Source of the DNA: a virus
Virus record (IMG/VR): IMGVR_UViG_3300025896_000147
Span: 1 to 28,751 of that record
DNA: 28,751 nucleotides
Strand: one strand, 5' to 3'
Below are positions 16,822 through 24,451 of the stretch, piece by piece; the first letter of the stretch is position 1; each line of letters opens with the position of its first letter. The notes beneath the pieces were generated by a model, which did not search any database, was not told where the DNA came from, and was given only the letters and a program-made list of their open reading frames with translations. The position numbers and the translations under genes were made by a program.

Positions 16822-17877
16822 TTATGCGCCGATGACGTCGGTCCAGTAGGCCGCCGCGTTGACGTTGAGGACGGCAACCGAGGCTTCGCGGCGCACTTTC
16901 CAGTAGGTGTAGTCGCCTTCGTCGTTGCGGTTGGAGATAACCCCCACCCCGCCGGCGCCTTCCACCATGTTGTCGTAATAGGCGCGGACGAATGCCGATT
17001 CCGTCTCGGGCCCGGTGCCGTCATCCACGAAGTACAGCGCGCCGTCGGGGGCCACATATTCGTAAGTGGCGGCACCGTTTACGGTCGCTGCGGTATTCCA
17101 GCGGCGGTCCACGATGGTCAGCTTTTCGACCTTCAGCACCTGCTGAAGGTCGGCATACATCGGGTTCTGGTTGGTGGTATCCGCGCCACGGCCGCCCTTC
17201 ATCCCGCGAAGAAGGCGGGGATTCGACAGGAGCGCGTCGGCTACCTGTTGGCCGATTACCAGATGGTTGGGTTCGGCACCGCAGAGCAGGCCGACGTGGT
17301 TCCGGGCGTAGGCCATCTGAGCCACAACGTCGGCAGAGGCGGTATCCCACTTGGCGGGACAACCGGCGCTTCCAGGGGTGTAATTCTCGGTCCACACCGA
17401 AGCCTTGAAGACGTTGGCCAGCATGTCCGCATCTTCCTCATTCGCGACGGCCATCGCGGCCACCTTCGCCAGAAGCCGGTCAATGCTCATTCCGGGGTAG
17501 GAGACTTCCCATTGCCGGCGTTGGCGGTCGGTAATCTTGATCTTGGCCTGCTGGAATCCAATACTCAGGGCAAGGTTGGACAGCATCGCGAAACCGATTT
17601 CGCTCGCGTTGCCTTGCCCGTTCGCGTTGGCCGTACCGAGCCGGTTGCCCAACATCTGGGCCATATCGGCGCGGGGGATCGAAGGATTCACCCGGTTGAA
17701 GCCGCGAGAAGGCGCGCAGGCAATCAGACCCGTGCGCTGCTTCTTGGCGATGCCCAGCAACATATCGGTCTGGACGACGTTGGGGGGCGAAACATCAGGT
17801 ACAACCCCGCGCTCTGCCCGTTCCCACCCGGAGAATTCGACGGGTTGACCGTCGATGTTAATGGTACGGTAATCCAT
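16822..17877 (-). CDS. major capsid protein
   Basis: A 351-residue protein that begins immediately after the decoration gene stop (TAA followed by ATG 17877, with AAGG upstream). Its order (scaffold, decoration, this gene, connectors) and size fit the HK97-fold capsid subunit. Visible segments include an N-terminal region (VSPPNVVQTDMLLGIAKKQ), a long spine-like helical part (YPGMSIDRLLAKVAAMAVANEEDADML, about 128-154) and C-terminal strands (VISNRNDEGDYTYWKVRREASVAVLN). The region about 235-265 with QQVLKVEKLTIVDRRW is typical of this capsid type. No N-terminal cleavage site can be assigned by eye. Confidence 0.85.
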   Translation of the reverse strand: MDYRTINIDGQPVEFSGWERAERGVVPDVSPPNVVQTDMLLGIAKKQRTGLIACAPSRGFNRVNPSIPRADMAQMLGNRLGTANANGQGNASEIGFAMLSNLALSIGFQQAKIKITDRQRRQWEVSYPGMSIDRLLAKVAAMAVANEEDADMLANVFKASVWTENYTPGSAGCPAKWDTASADVVAQMAYARNHVGLLCGAEPNHLVIGQQVADALLSNPRLLRGMKGGRGADTTNQNPMYADLQQVLKVEKLTIVDRRWNTAATVNGAATYEYVAPDGALYFVDDGTGPETESAFVRAYYDNMVEGAGGVGVISNRNDEGDYTYWKVRREASVAVLNVNAAAYWTDVIGA

Positions 17878-18249
17878 TTACGCCGCCTTGAAGGTGAGGG
17901 GACGGAAGGTGATGTAAGTGTTGGTGCCGGTTGCCTCGGCGATTCCGCAGGCGGTATCAGCCGAAGATGCGGTTGCGATCTTGCCACCGGTTGCGGACTT
18001 GACGGCCTCGCCGATCGTCACGGTGCCGCTACACTCGCAGGTCACAAGGTCGGCACTGATGGCGACAACGGCCAGGGAGCCGCTTGCGCAATCTTCAGTT
18101 ACAACGCCGTAGACGTTGGTGCCTGCACCCGCAAGATCGACGCCGGTTGCGGTGCGCTTGACGAGGTGCCATGCGGTCAGAGTAGCATCGGCGAGATTGT
18201 CGCCGTTGTACTGGGCATTTCGGATGGTAGGAGACTTCACGGCGGCCAT
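17878..18249 (-). CDS. capsid decoration / cement-like protein
   Basis: A 123-residue protein with GGAGGG upstream of ATG 18249. It is strand-rich with many Gly, Ala and Thr residues (TGVDLAGAGTNVYGVVTED, GTVTIGEAVKSATGGKIATA), ending in a strand (NTYITFRPLTF). The 'G-x-V-x-E' and 'G-E-A-V-x-x-x-T-G-G-K' patterns are common in DUF2190-like capsid cement proteins, encoded next to the major capsid gene in many phages. It probably trimerises on the capsid surface. The call rests on pattern and adjacency. Confidence 0.75.
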   Translation of the reverse strand: MAAVKSPTIRNAQYNGDNLADATLTAWHLVKRTATGVDLAGAGTNVYGVVTEDCASGSLAVVAISADLVTCECSGTVTIGEAVKSATGGKIATASSADTACGIAEATGTNTYITFRPLTFKAA

Positions 18250-18252
18250 GGG

Positions 18253-18972
18253 TCAGGCCCTCCGGCTGTTGGGGGTGAGGGCGGCGGCAATTTCGGAGTA
18301 GACCGCGTCATCTTTTCCAGTCGCAGCAGCATCCCTGGCGGCGCTACGCATCGCGGTCGTCAGACTGACACCGGCGGTCAGGTGCTTTTCGATGGCCGAC
18401 CGGGTGGCGGGGGTGAAGCTCGACAGCGCGGCGGCGGCATCCCCGCCCTCCGCACCGCTGCCCCGGTTTTCGGTGAGAGCGGCCGTCCCGCCTGCCTTGG
18501 CGCGGGCATCAGCGGCGCGAAGGACGGCGATCAGGTCGGTTTCAAGGGCGGTATCACCGGCAAGCTTGGCGGCCTTGCGGGTCCGGTAGATCAGATCCCC
18601 GAGTTTCACCCCGTCGGCTCCGATGTTGCGGAAAACTGAGGCGGTATCGCCGCACTGGGAGCGGGACACGTCTTCGTCGCGTGCAAGCTTGTCAGCCCGG
18701 AGAGCGGCGATCTCTTCATCGCGTGCACGGTTGGCGGCCTCAAACTCGGCCTTCATGGCGGCTTTCGCTTCTTCGATCTGACGGGTCACCGACTCGTCAA
18801 CGGGGGGTGCATCGTTCACGGGGACTCCGGAAGTGTTCGAGATAGATCGTGCAAAAAAAACCAACGCCTCGGGATTCGATGGCGAATCCGTCAACGCGAC
18901 GCGATCCAGGACCAGCCGCGTGCTTGTGCGGAGTGGGGGGGTGGATCTGCGACGGACGCGGGGATCGGGCAT
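18253..18972 (-). CDS. head scaffold protein, with a possible internal short form
   Basis: A 239-residue protein from ATG 18972. The N-terminus has RLVLDRVALTDSPSNPEALVFF (18-40, written here in parts: a hydrophobic strand, then the N-P-x-A motif), which resembles the start of many phage scaffolds and XkdF-neighbour proteins. This supports the upstream start. Residues about 58-105 form a charged coiled coil (QIEEAKAAMKAEFEAA). No Shine-Dalgarno precedes ATG 18972; instead a -10-like TAGCCT ends 6 bases before it. A second in-frame GTG at 18819 has GGAG upstream and would give a 188-residue short form, like lambda Nu3 inside C. Scaffold would guide capsid assembly and be removed. Confidence 0.75.
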   Translation of the reverse strand: MPDPRVRRRSTPPLRTSTRLVLDRVALTDSPSNPEALVFFARSISNTSGVPVNDAPPVDESVTRQIEEAKAAMKAEFEAANRARDEEIAALRADKLARDEDVSRSQCGDTASVFRNIGADGVKLGDLIYRTRKAAKLAGDTALETDLIAVLRAADARAKAGGTAALTENRGSGAEGGDAAAALSSFTPATRSAIEKHLTAGVSLTTAMRSAARDAAATGKDDAVYSEIAAALTPNSRRA

Positions 18973-18978
18973 GGAGAG

Positions 18979-19008
18979 AGGCTACCGCGCGATATGGGCG
19001 GTCTGCAA
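18979..19008 (-). promoter_or_regulatory. leaderless promoter of the scaffold/capsid operon
   Basis: On the minus strand TTGCAG (19008-19003), an 18-base spacer and TAGCCT (18984-18979) end 6 bases before ATG 18972. An 11-base block GGTAGCCTCTC is identical to that before TerL. Without a Shine-Dalgarno sequence, this predicts transcription starting at or next to the start codon. The -35 is weak (3/6). Confidence 0.55.
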
Positions 19009-19052
19009 TCGCAGGGGTAGGCATAGCTCCCCCAGATACCTGTACGTGCCTC

Positions 19053-19081
19053 TGGACGCCTATAGGCGCCCGTGGTAGGGT
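19053..19081 (+). promoter_or_regulatory. leaderless promoter of the plus-strand three-gene cassette
   Basis: TGGACG (19053-19058), a 17-base spacer and TAGGGT (19076-19081) end 6 bases before ATG 19088, which has no Shine-Dalgarno sequence. It diverges from the scaffold promoter. The spacer contains a perfect 12-bp palindrome, well placed for repression. Confidence 0.55.
19057..19068. promoter_or_regulatory. palindromic operator candidate
   Basis: CGCCTATAGGCG is a perfect 12-bp inverted repeat lying between the -35 and -10 elements of the promoter for 19088. Ribbon-helix-helix proteins bind such sites as dimers of dimers, so autorepression by the RHH-like product of 19088 is a natural guess. 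A second imperfect repeat, CCAGA (19032-19036) with TCTGG (19051-19055), lies just upstream around a GTAC centre. Confidence 0.5.
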
Positions 19082-19087
19082 GTCCCC

Positions 19088-19273
19088 ATGGCACGCACCG
19101 AAAGCGCACACGTCAAGATGGCCGCCGTTGATGAAGCCCTGCTGAAACGGGCGGCGGGCAGGGTCGGGATGTCCACGCCCCAATATCTGCTCATGGCGGG
19201 ATTGGAGAAAGCACGGGCGACACTGGGGGCGGAGGCGGTCCAGATCGAGCGGCGGTTCGGGGGTGGGGAGTGA
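19088..19273 (+). CDS. ribbon-helix-helix-like small regulator
   Basis: A 61-residue protein starting at ATG 19088. The pattern HVKMAAVDEALLKRAAGRVG, then STPQYLLMAGLEKARATL, is a strand followed by two helices, as in RHH or DUF1778-type DNA-binding antitoxin-like proteins. In those families the strand contacts DNA and the second helix dimerises. It is the first gene of a divergent cassette and has a palindrome within its own promoter. No toxin-like acetyltransferase gene follows, so a phage repressor role fits better than a toxin-antitoxin pair. The stop overlaps the next start (GTGA). Confidence 0.65.
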   Translation: MARTESAHVKMAAVDEALLKRAAGRVGMSTPQYLLMAGLEKARATLGAEAVQIERRFGGGE

Positions 19274-19497
19274 CGTGCAGGGACACTATTCAGCCGGGGG
19301 ATTTGGTGGAAACGCCGGACGGATACCGGTGGGTTGTTATGGCTGTGCAAGGTAGCGAGCCAATTTTCCGGTTTAGGGGGTCGGATCCGTTTCCGCTTAT
19401 TGGCGCGGTCCTCGTCAGCGATTGGTGGTCGGACGATTGCAACGCCATCGGGGATGTTTGTGCGCCAACTCATGGGGGTGAAGGATGTTTGAACTGA
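19270..19497 (+). CDS. small hypothetical protein, SH3-like pattern
   Basis: A 75-residue protein starting at GTG 19270, which overlaps the upstream TGA. IQPGDLVETPDGYRWVVMAVQG (residues about 7-28) is a strand-turn-strand pattern like small SH3-type barrels that appear in phage and plasmid proteins. Four cysteines (about residues 3, 57, 64 and 73) are present but not in a clear metal-binding arrangement. It is coupled to its neighbours by overlaps on both sides. No function can be assigned. Confidence 0.55.
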   Translation: MTCRDTIQPGDLVETPDGYRWVVMAVQGSEPIFRFRGSDPFPLIGAVLVSDWWSDDCNAIGDVCAPTHGGEGCLN

Positions 19498-19784
19498 CCA
19501 TCAACACCGACGACGACTTCGCCTTGGACATCCCGCTTACAACGAGGTTTCCTGCTGACACTGACCCCGTGTTCCTGATTCGCTACCTGCGGACGGCCAG
19601 TGCTACCCCGGCGCCGGGGCGGGAAGGGCTTCGGGAGTGGGAGTGGGTCCGCGATCTGGCGATAGAGCAGCTTGAACGCGGGCCGCTTTCGTTCGAGGTG
19701 GGCGGGAATCAGACGGTTGCGCTTCGGACGCTACCGATCCTGGAAGGCGCGAAAAACGATTCGCAAGGTGGACTGCGCCCCTAA
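19485..19784 (+). CDS. hypothetical protein ending the plus-strand cassette
   Basis: A 99-residue acidic protein with GGGGGTGAAGG before ATG 19485, starting inside the previous gene (13-bp overlap). The N-terminus FELTINTDDDFALDIPL is strand-rich, and the centre has a helix (REWEWVRDLAIEQLERG). The stop overlaps the convergent Mu-F-like gene by 4 bases. No recognised family. The good ribosome-binding site and tight packing support it as real. Confidence 0.6.
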   Translation: MFELTINTDDDFALDIPLTTRFPADTDPVFLIRYLRTASATPAPGREGLREWEWVRDLAIEQLERGPLSFEVGGNQTVALRTLPILEGAKNDSQGGLRP

Positions 19785-21394
19785 GCCTTCACAAACCGCG
19801 CCATTCCCTCGATAGAAGCGCCTTTTTTCTTGCCGCTCCTCAGGTCGTTCCGAAGCTCCTCACTCCAGACGACGCCTTTCCCGAGCAAGCCACGCTTCAG
19901 GGGCTGGCTTTGGATTGCGCGTGCTACCTCGTCCGTCACAACGATAAGTTGCGTCCACCGCCCATCAATCGGGTTTCCGTGCTCGTCATCCATGCCGATG
20001 AATCGGCCTTCAAGGGCGGCCTCGTCCACGGCGCGGGTCAGGTCTTCCGTCCGAAAGTTGGTACCGTGGGCGTCAAACCTTGGTTTTCCGTCTGCTCCGA
20101 TAGATGGGCTGAGCCACGCGGTGACCTCGCCGCCGGTGATTTCACTGCGGTTGACACGGAGCATGATTTCGCCGGTTCCACCTTCGGATTCGGCTACCAT
20201 CTCCTCAGCGTCCATCCCATAGCCGCAGGACTCCAGAAGGCCGGCGAGCGCGCCCATATGCTCGCCCATGCCCCTGCACACTTTCCGCAGGGTTTCGGCG
20301 TTGGCGGCACTTAATACCTTGCCCGCGCGGTCCACGGGCGCGTCGGAGCGCATGATACCGCTGGGCTCGTAATACTTGGCGTATTCGGCCTGTTCTGCCT
20401 CGAAGTTCTCATCCCGCGTCCACGTCCCGTCTACCTGTTGGCAGAAACCGGCTTGCCACATGGAATAGGTAGCCTGTGCGAGCGCGCGGCCGGATGCAAG
20501 GCCGGCGCTTGTGAAGGCGTTCCACTGGGCTGCAAAAAACGCGGATGCAACCGGGCCCATACCGGCGGCAAGCGCGGGCGGGATGGTTTCGGGCGTCATA
20601 GCGCCGGGGGCTGGCATGGTGTAAGAGCGTGAGACTTTCATAGCTTCTTCCTTGATGTTCAGGCGGCATCGACAGCGGGGATGGATTGCAGGCCCGTCGT
20701 ATGCGCCGCCGTTAGTGGTGGTGAACTGTGCGTCAAGATCGACCGTTTGGCCGTCCAATTCGGCGCATATCTCGCAGATATTTCCGAGTGCATAGGCGTG
20801 CCACGTCTTGGTAGCACCCGTCACAAGGCCAGCGGATACGGCCGTGCGCCATGCAGAGAGGACGGCGCCGCTATGGCCGGTGATTGTCTCGAATTCGGCG
20901 ATCAGGGACGCGCGGGCGGCGCGGAGGGCTGTGGCTTCCTTGGCGATGGCGGCTTGGATCTCGTCAGTTGACGCACCTTCGGCGGATAGGATGGCGATCA
21001 GGTTGCGAATCGTGGCCACCTGCTGAGCGGCAAGGCCATAGGTGAGGCGCGCGATTCCGCCGGTGGGGTCGAGCTCCAGGGCGGCCGTGATCCCCTCCGA
21101 GGTGGTGATCGCCACCTGACGGATCGACGCCGCGCGGGCCGCCTGCCACGCTTCAGCGGCGGTGGAATTCGCAGCCACTTTCAGGCCCGTTTTGGCCGTG
21201 GTTGCCAGAAAGAGCAGTAAGATCCACTCTTTCCAATCGTCTTCTTCTTTCTTGCCGTCGCCGGGGGTTGCTGGATCGGTCGGGTCGCTGCCTTCCGGTG
21301 GAGTCAGCCACGATTCAGCGCGCGCCTGAATATCGGCATACTCCGCCTCAAAGTCGGTTAGCGGGTCGCCCCAATCGTCGTCGGCGCGGTTCAT
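19781..21394 (-). CDS. Mu F-like head morphogenesis protein fused to an XkdF-like protease domain
   Basis: A 537-residue protein after the portal gene (ATGA overlap). Residues about 195-250 carry the Mu F / SPP1 gp7 C-terminal signature: WHAYALGNICEIC with Cys207-x2-Cys210, then HPRCRC with His238, Cys241 and Cys243, a likely metal-binding site. Residues about 408-537 resemble XkdF-type phage head-maturation proteases: strand-rich, with GMDDEHG around His472, then GRWTQLIVVTDEVARAIQ, and a C-terminal GASIEGMARF including Ser527. No other protease was found in the window. ATG 20641 (residue 252) has AAGGA upstream and could start the second half separately. The F-like part is firm; the protease part is inference. 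Confidence 0.75.
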   Translation of the reverse strand: MNRADDDWGDPLTDFEAEYADIQARAESWLTPPEGSDPTDPATPGDGKKEEDDWKEWILLLFLATTAKTGLKVAANSTAAEAWQAARAASIRQVAITTSEGITAALELDPTGGIARLTYGLAAQQVATIRNLIAILSAEGASTDEIQAAIAKEATALRAARASLIAEFETITGHSGAVLSAWRTAVSAGLVTGATKTWHAYALGNICEICAELDGQTVDLDAQFTTTNGGAYDGPAIHPRCRCRLNIKEEAMKVSRSYTMPAPGAMTPETIPPALAAGMGPVASAFFAAQWNAFTSAGLASGRALAQATYSMWQAGFCQQVDGTWTRDENFEAEQAEYAKYYEPSGIMRSDAPVDRAGKVLSAANAETLRKVCRGMGEHMGALAGLLESCGYGMDAEEMVAESEGGTGEIMLRVNRSEITGGEVTAWLSPSIGADGKPRFDAHGTNFRTEDLTRAVDEAALEGRFIGMDDEHGNPIDGRWTQLIVVTDEVARAIQSQPLKRGLLGKGVVWSEELRNDLRSGKKKGASIEGMARFVKA

Positions 21395-22671
21395 TCGCTT
21401 TCGGAGGGAGAGAGATCGGCCGCTTCCCGCAGGTCGTTCCGGTCAGTTTCGTCGAGGAGGGGGATACCGGCGGCGGCTGCGGTGGCGGTCAGTTTGTCGA
21501 GGAACGCAAGGTTTACCTTGCGTTTGTTGCGGTAAGTCCAGACTGACGCATAAGCGGGATCGATTCCGTTGTATTCGCAGATCCGACGGTTGACCTGTAC
21601 GCTGAGAATGTTGGCGTAGCGGTTGCCGATGCCCTGTAAGATGGCTTCGGAGCGGGACATCTGCCCGCTGGTCTGGCCTGCCGTGCCACCGCCTGCACCC
21701 TGCAAGCCCAGGAGCAGATACTGTGTTCCAAGGCCGATCATCATGCGTTCGCGGGAGGATTGGATCAGTTTGTTGATCGAGTCGTTGCGCTGAACCTGGG
21801 GGAATTGCACAATATCCCAACCGGTCGGTTTTCCATCCGGGCCGGTTTTGCAGGCACGGAGGATGCTATTCCGCTCTCCGGCCGAAAGTTGGGCCATGCC
21901 TTGCACGATATCTTCAAGGTCTGCCTGCTTGGCGGAATCGCCAGCCTTTGCAGCGGCTAATACTTCCGGTGGTACCTGCACATCCCAGACACCCAAGCCG
22001 GATCTCTCTTCGGACATGGTGGCGATATTGATCAGGCGCATCATGTTGCGCCAGGGGATGAAAATAAAACGCAGACCTGCCTTTCCTTCGGGTCCACCGG
22101 TTCCGGTGCCAAACGTGCTATGAATGCAGTTGGAAAGCGGCAGGTCGATCAGGGTGCCCATCATCGGGTCGCGTTGACGGAAGGCGACGATGCGGCCGGT
22201 TGGCGCACTGTCCTCTCGCATCCATCCATAAGCGGTGTACTGCGGGCGGATTTCAATAGTTTTGGGGAGGAGCAGCCCGTCGCGATCTTCCCACTGAATC
22301 CACTGGATGCAGTAGCCCCACTCCAGGCCCGTCAAACCGTCGTCTATCACGTCGCTGAACGGGGTACTCATCCCGTCCCATGCCTCCTCACAAAGCTCTA
22401 AAGCTCGCGCTGCTTCCTTGTCTTTTTTGAAGCGTTTGGGCACCACCTGCTTCCAGTTCCCGGCGATGATCAGGCTCTTGATGTCCCCCGAAGCCGACGC
22501 GATTTCGGGGGTGTTCTCGGTCATCTGCCGATAGATTTTCTGCTTCGTGAACGGGTCCTGAAGCTCCGGATGCCACTCCTGCCGGTCCAGTTGCGATGAC
22601 CAGATTTTGGATCCGTCCACGCCCACCGATTGGTCTAAGATCTGGTCAAAGAGAGTCGGGCGTGATGGCAT
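21391..22671 (-). CDS. portal protein
   Basis: A 426-residue portal-type protein. The early segment IYRQMTENTPEIASASGDIKSLI (about 46-68), followed by W and V-x-P (GNWKQVVPKRF), is the usual start of the portal fold in Mu-like/DUF935 and related portals. NKLIQSSRERMMIGLGTQYLLLG (about 300-322) matches the clip/stem-end region. The order between TerL and the Mu-F-like gene confirms the role as the dodecameric DNA gate. Its start has a TAGCCC/TTGACA promoter-like pair, and GGAG lies a distant 12 bases upstream. Confidence 0.88.
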   Translation of the reverse strand: MPSRPTLFDQILDQSVGVDGSKIWSSQLDRQEWHPELQDPFTKQKIYRQMTENTPEIASASGDIKSLIIAGNWKQVVPKRFKKDKEAARALELCEEAWDGMSTPFSDVIDDGLTGLEWGYCIQWIQWEDRDGLLLPKTIEIRPQYTAYGWMREDSAPTGRIVAFRQRDPMMGTLIDLPLSNCIHSTFGTGTGGPEGKAGLRFIFIPWRNMMRLINIATMSEERSGLGVWDVQVPPEVLAAAKAGDSAKQADLEDIVQGMAQLSAGERNSILRACKTGPDGKPTGWDIVQFPQVQRNDSINKLIQSSRERMMIGLGTQYLLLGLQGAGGGTAGQTSGQMSRSEAILQGIGNRYANILSVQVNRRICEYNGIDPAYASVWTYRNKRKVNLAFLDKLTATAAAAGIPLLDETDRNDLREAADLSPSESE

Positions 22672-22677
22672 TGGTAA

Positions 22678-22706
22678 GGGCTACTCCGATCAATCGCAGG
22701 TGTCAA
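22678..22706 (-). promoter_or_regulatory. leaderless promoter before the portal gene
   Basis: On the minus strand TTGACA (22706-22701, a perfect -35), a 17-base spacer and TAGCCC (22683-22678) end 6 bases before ATG 22671. The -35 lies in the last codons of TerL. The -10 departs from TANNNT at the final base, but position and spacing match the other leaderless sites. Confidence 0.5.
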
Positions 22707-24321
22707 GCCTCGCGCGCGGGGCGGCGAGACGGGCGTTGTAGCTGGCGGTGGGGACGTATTCTGGCGGAACGTCCTCAAAAAGAGGCTTCACGAAGTACGA
22801 AGCAGCATCCACCTGGTCTTTCAACGTCCCCTTCGGAAAGCTTGCATGTTCCGCTACGAAGTCGCGAACCCACTGATCAACCGGAAGCGCATCGGCGGCT
22901 ACCTCGTGGTGATGGGGATCGGCGCGCCCGCAGTTGCAGGAGAGAATCACATTCCCGCTGGCCACGTAGGGCTGCCATGATTGCGCCCGTGCCACCTTGT
23001 CGCCCTCTGGGGGCACCAGGACAAATCCAGGGACGCGGGCGGTTATCACATCCCTCACCGGCTTCGCGCTTGCGGCGGATTCGACGTACCACCCCGTCGC
23101 CTTTGGGTGTTGCTTGCGAGCCTCGATCATCCGGTCGATCAGCACGTTTGCTTCGGCTCGAAGCCTGACCACGGCATAGATATACGCCTTCCCTGCCTTC
23201 TTACCTCCGAATACGCCGACGTGGTACGCGCTGCCTTCCGACTTGCCAAACGCCAGATCCCAGCCGGCGATCTCCCGTTCGTACTCGCGCGGGTAGCTTC
23301 GATGGTCCACAAAGGTCCACTGTGCCACCGGGAACATTCCACCCGTGGCTGCTACCGGTCGCTGCCCGTGCTGTCCCGACGCCTGTGCTCCAAGGGCTTT
23401 TTCGTCCTTTGCAACCACCTCCTCGGGGAACCGCTTCGGGTCCAGTAGTTCACGGGGAGCGGTGCGCCGGTCGCGCCGGTCTGCAATCTCCGGGTCGTAG
23501 CGCATCGGCAGGATAAGCGTCTCCCAAACCGGATTTCCGGCGGCGTCGCGCTCTTTCATGCAGTGGCCAGTCAGGTCTCCTTCGTGAACGCGCTGCATGA
23601 TGATTACAATGGTGCCGGTGCGTTTATCGTTGAGACGGGATTGGACTACCTGATCAAAGTTCTGGGCCGCTTCCGCCATTCTTTCGGCGATCCGCTCGGG
23701 CGCACCTTCGATGGCTTCGGATACATCGTGCGGGTCATCGATTACGATATTGTCGCCGCGCTTGCCGGTGAGCCCCGATCCAAGGGACGCGCAATACCGA
23801 AACCCGCGCGCGGAGTTCTCGAAGTTCAACGTCTCATTCTGGTCACGCGCAAACTTCCATGGCTTTCCGACACGGGAGAGGAGCGCCTGATATTCGGGGC
23901 TTTGGAGCAGAATCCGGGTACGTCGGGAGTCACGTCGGGCAAGCCCGGCATCATGCGACAGGTACAGCGACCGATCCGATGGGTTCTTTAGCCACTTCCA
24001 AGCAGGAAAAAAGACGCTTGTTAGGAGCGACTTGCTAAACCCAGGCGGGATGTTGATGATCAGGCGCCTGCACTTGCCCTCTGCAACCGCCTGTAGGGCG
24101 TCGCAAACGGAATCCATGTGCCAACCCCACTCCAACGGGGATGGCTCTACCACGCTCCACATCAGGCTAACGAACGTGGCAAACTTCCCTATAGCGGCAT
24201 CCTCTTGTTTTTGCCGCCTCTCCGCCTGCTTCGCCTTCAAAATCACGTCTGCAAACGCCTCCCTTTGCTCGGTCAGGCGGCGCATCTCCTCCAGTATCTC
24301 CAGTCTCCGGGCCGCGCTCAT
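22690..24321 (-). CDS. terL: terminase large subunit
   Basis: A 543-residue DNA-packaging motor ATPase/nuclease. The Walker A-like motif PPGFSKS is at 92-98, with Walker B at IVIDDP (192-197), followed by coupling-like IIMQRVHEGDLTG. The nuclease domain has Asp355 (GWDLAFG), Glu414 (WYVES) and Asp502/Asp505 (KDQVDAAS), the expected RNase-H-like acidic set. An apparent insertion with Cys462-x-Cys464 and His470-472 precedes the DFVAEHASFP segment. ATG 24321 lacks a Shine-Dalgarno sequence and has a leaderless promoter. The order TerS, TerL, portal is standard. Confidence 0.95.
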   Translation of the reverse strand: MSAARRLEILEEMRRLTEQREAFADVILKAKQAERRQKQEDAAIGKFATFVSLMWSVVEPSPLEWGWHMDSVCDALQAVAEGKCRRLIINIPPGFSKSLLTSVFFPAWKWLKNPSDRSLYLSHDAGLARRDSRRTRILLQSPEYQALLSRVGKPWKFARDQNETLNFENSARGFRYCASLGSGLTGKRGDNIVIDDPHDVSEAIEGAPERIAERMAEAAQNFDQVVQSRLNDKRTGTIVIIMQRVHEGDLTGHCMKERDAAGNPVWETLILPMRYDPEIADRRDRRTAPRELLDPKRFPEEVVAKDEKALGAQASGQHGQRPVAATGGMFPVAQWTFVDHRSYPREYEREIAGWDLAFGKSEGSAYHVGVFGGKKAGKAYIYAVVRLRAEANVLIDRMIEARKQHPKATGWYVESAASAKPVRDVITARVPGFVLVPPEGDKVARAQSWQPYVASGNVILSCNCGRADPHHHEVAADALPVDQWVRDFVAEHASFPKGTLKDQVDAASYFVKPLFEDVPPEYVPTASYNARLAAPRARLDTCD

Positions 24322-24327
24322 GTTGAG

Positions 24328-24356
24328 AGGCTACCACGGAACGCCGGGAATCGCAA
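24328..24356 (-). promoter_or_regulatory. leaderless promoter of terL
   Basis: TTGCGA (24356-24351, 4/6), a 17-base spacer and TAGCCT (24333-24328) end 6 bases before ATG 24321. The -35 overlaps the last U residues of the preceding terminator. The 11-base block GGTAGCCTCTC recurs before the scaffold gene. There is no Shine-Dalgarno sequence. Confidence 0.6.
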
Positions 24357-24393
24357 AAGGAAAGGCGGGTGGGGCAACCACTCCCAACCCGCC
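24355..24393 (-). terminator. rho-independent terminator after TerS
   Basis: Read on the minus strand, GGCGGGT (24393-24387) plus an inner GGG pairs with CCC and ACCCGCC (24370-24364) across one mismatch, giving about 10 pairs with an 8-base loop. It is followed by TTTCCTTTT (24363-24355). It separates terS transcription from the terL promoter. Confidence 0.7.
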
Positions 24394-24420
24394 AAGCCCG
24401 GATTCGTGTCGGGCCCCATC

Positions 24421-24448
24421 GCTCTATCCCGGTGGGCGGGGGTGTCAA
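24421..24448 (-). promoter_or_regulatory. candidate promoter upstream of the terS-terL terminator
   Basis: TTGACA (24448-24443), a 16-base spacer and TAGAGC (24426-24421) lie just after the terS stop. The predicted start at about 24414 leads into the terminator ending near 24355, so an RNA of about 60 nt could result. The -10 is weak (3/6). Confidence 0.35.
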
Positions 24449-24451
24449 GCC

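Noticed and set aside
15634-18639. A 1001-codon plus-strand open frame antisense to capsid and decoration genes
   Set aside because: It has no good start or ribosome-binding site and an implausible Gly/Arg/His-rich composition. It mirrors the codon bias of the well-supported genes on the other strand.
24322-24420. A 33-codon frame from an ATG in the terS-terL gap ending on the terL start (ATGA)
   Set aside because: It runs through the terminator stem and lacks a ribosome-binding site, so it is more likely chance than a leader peptide.
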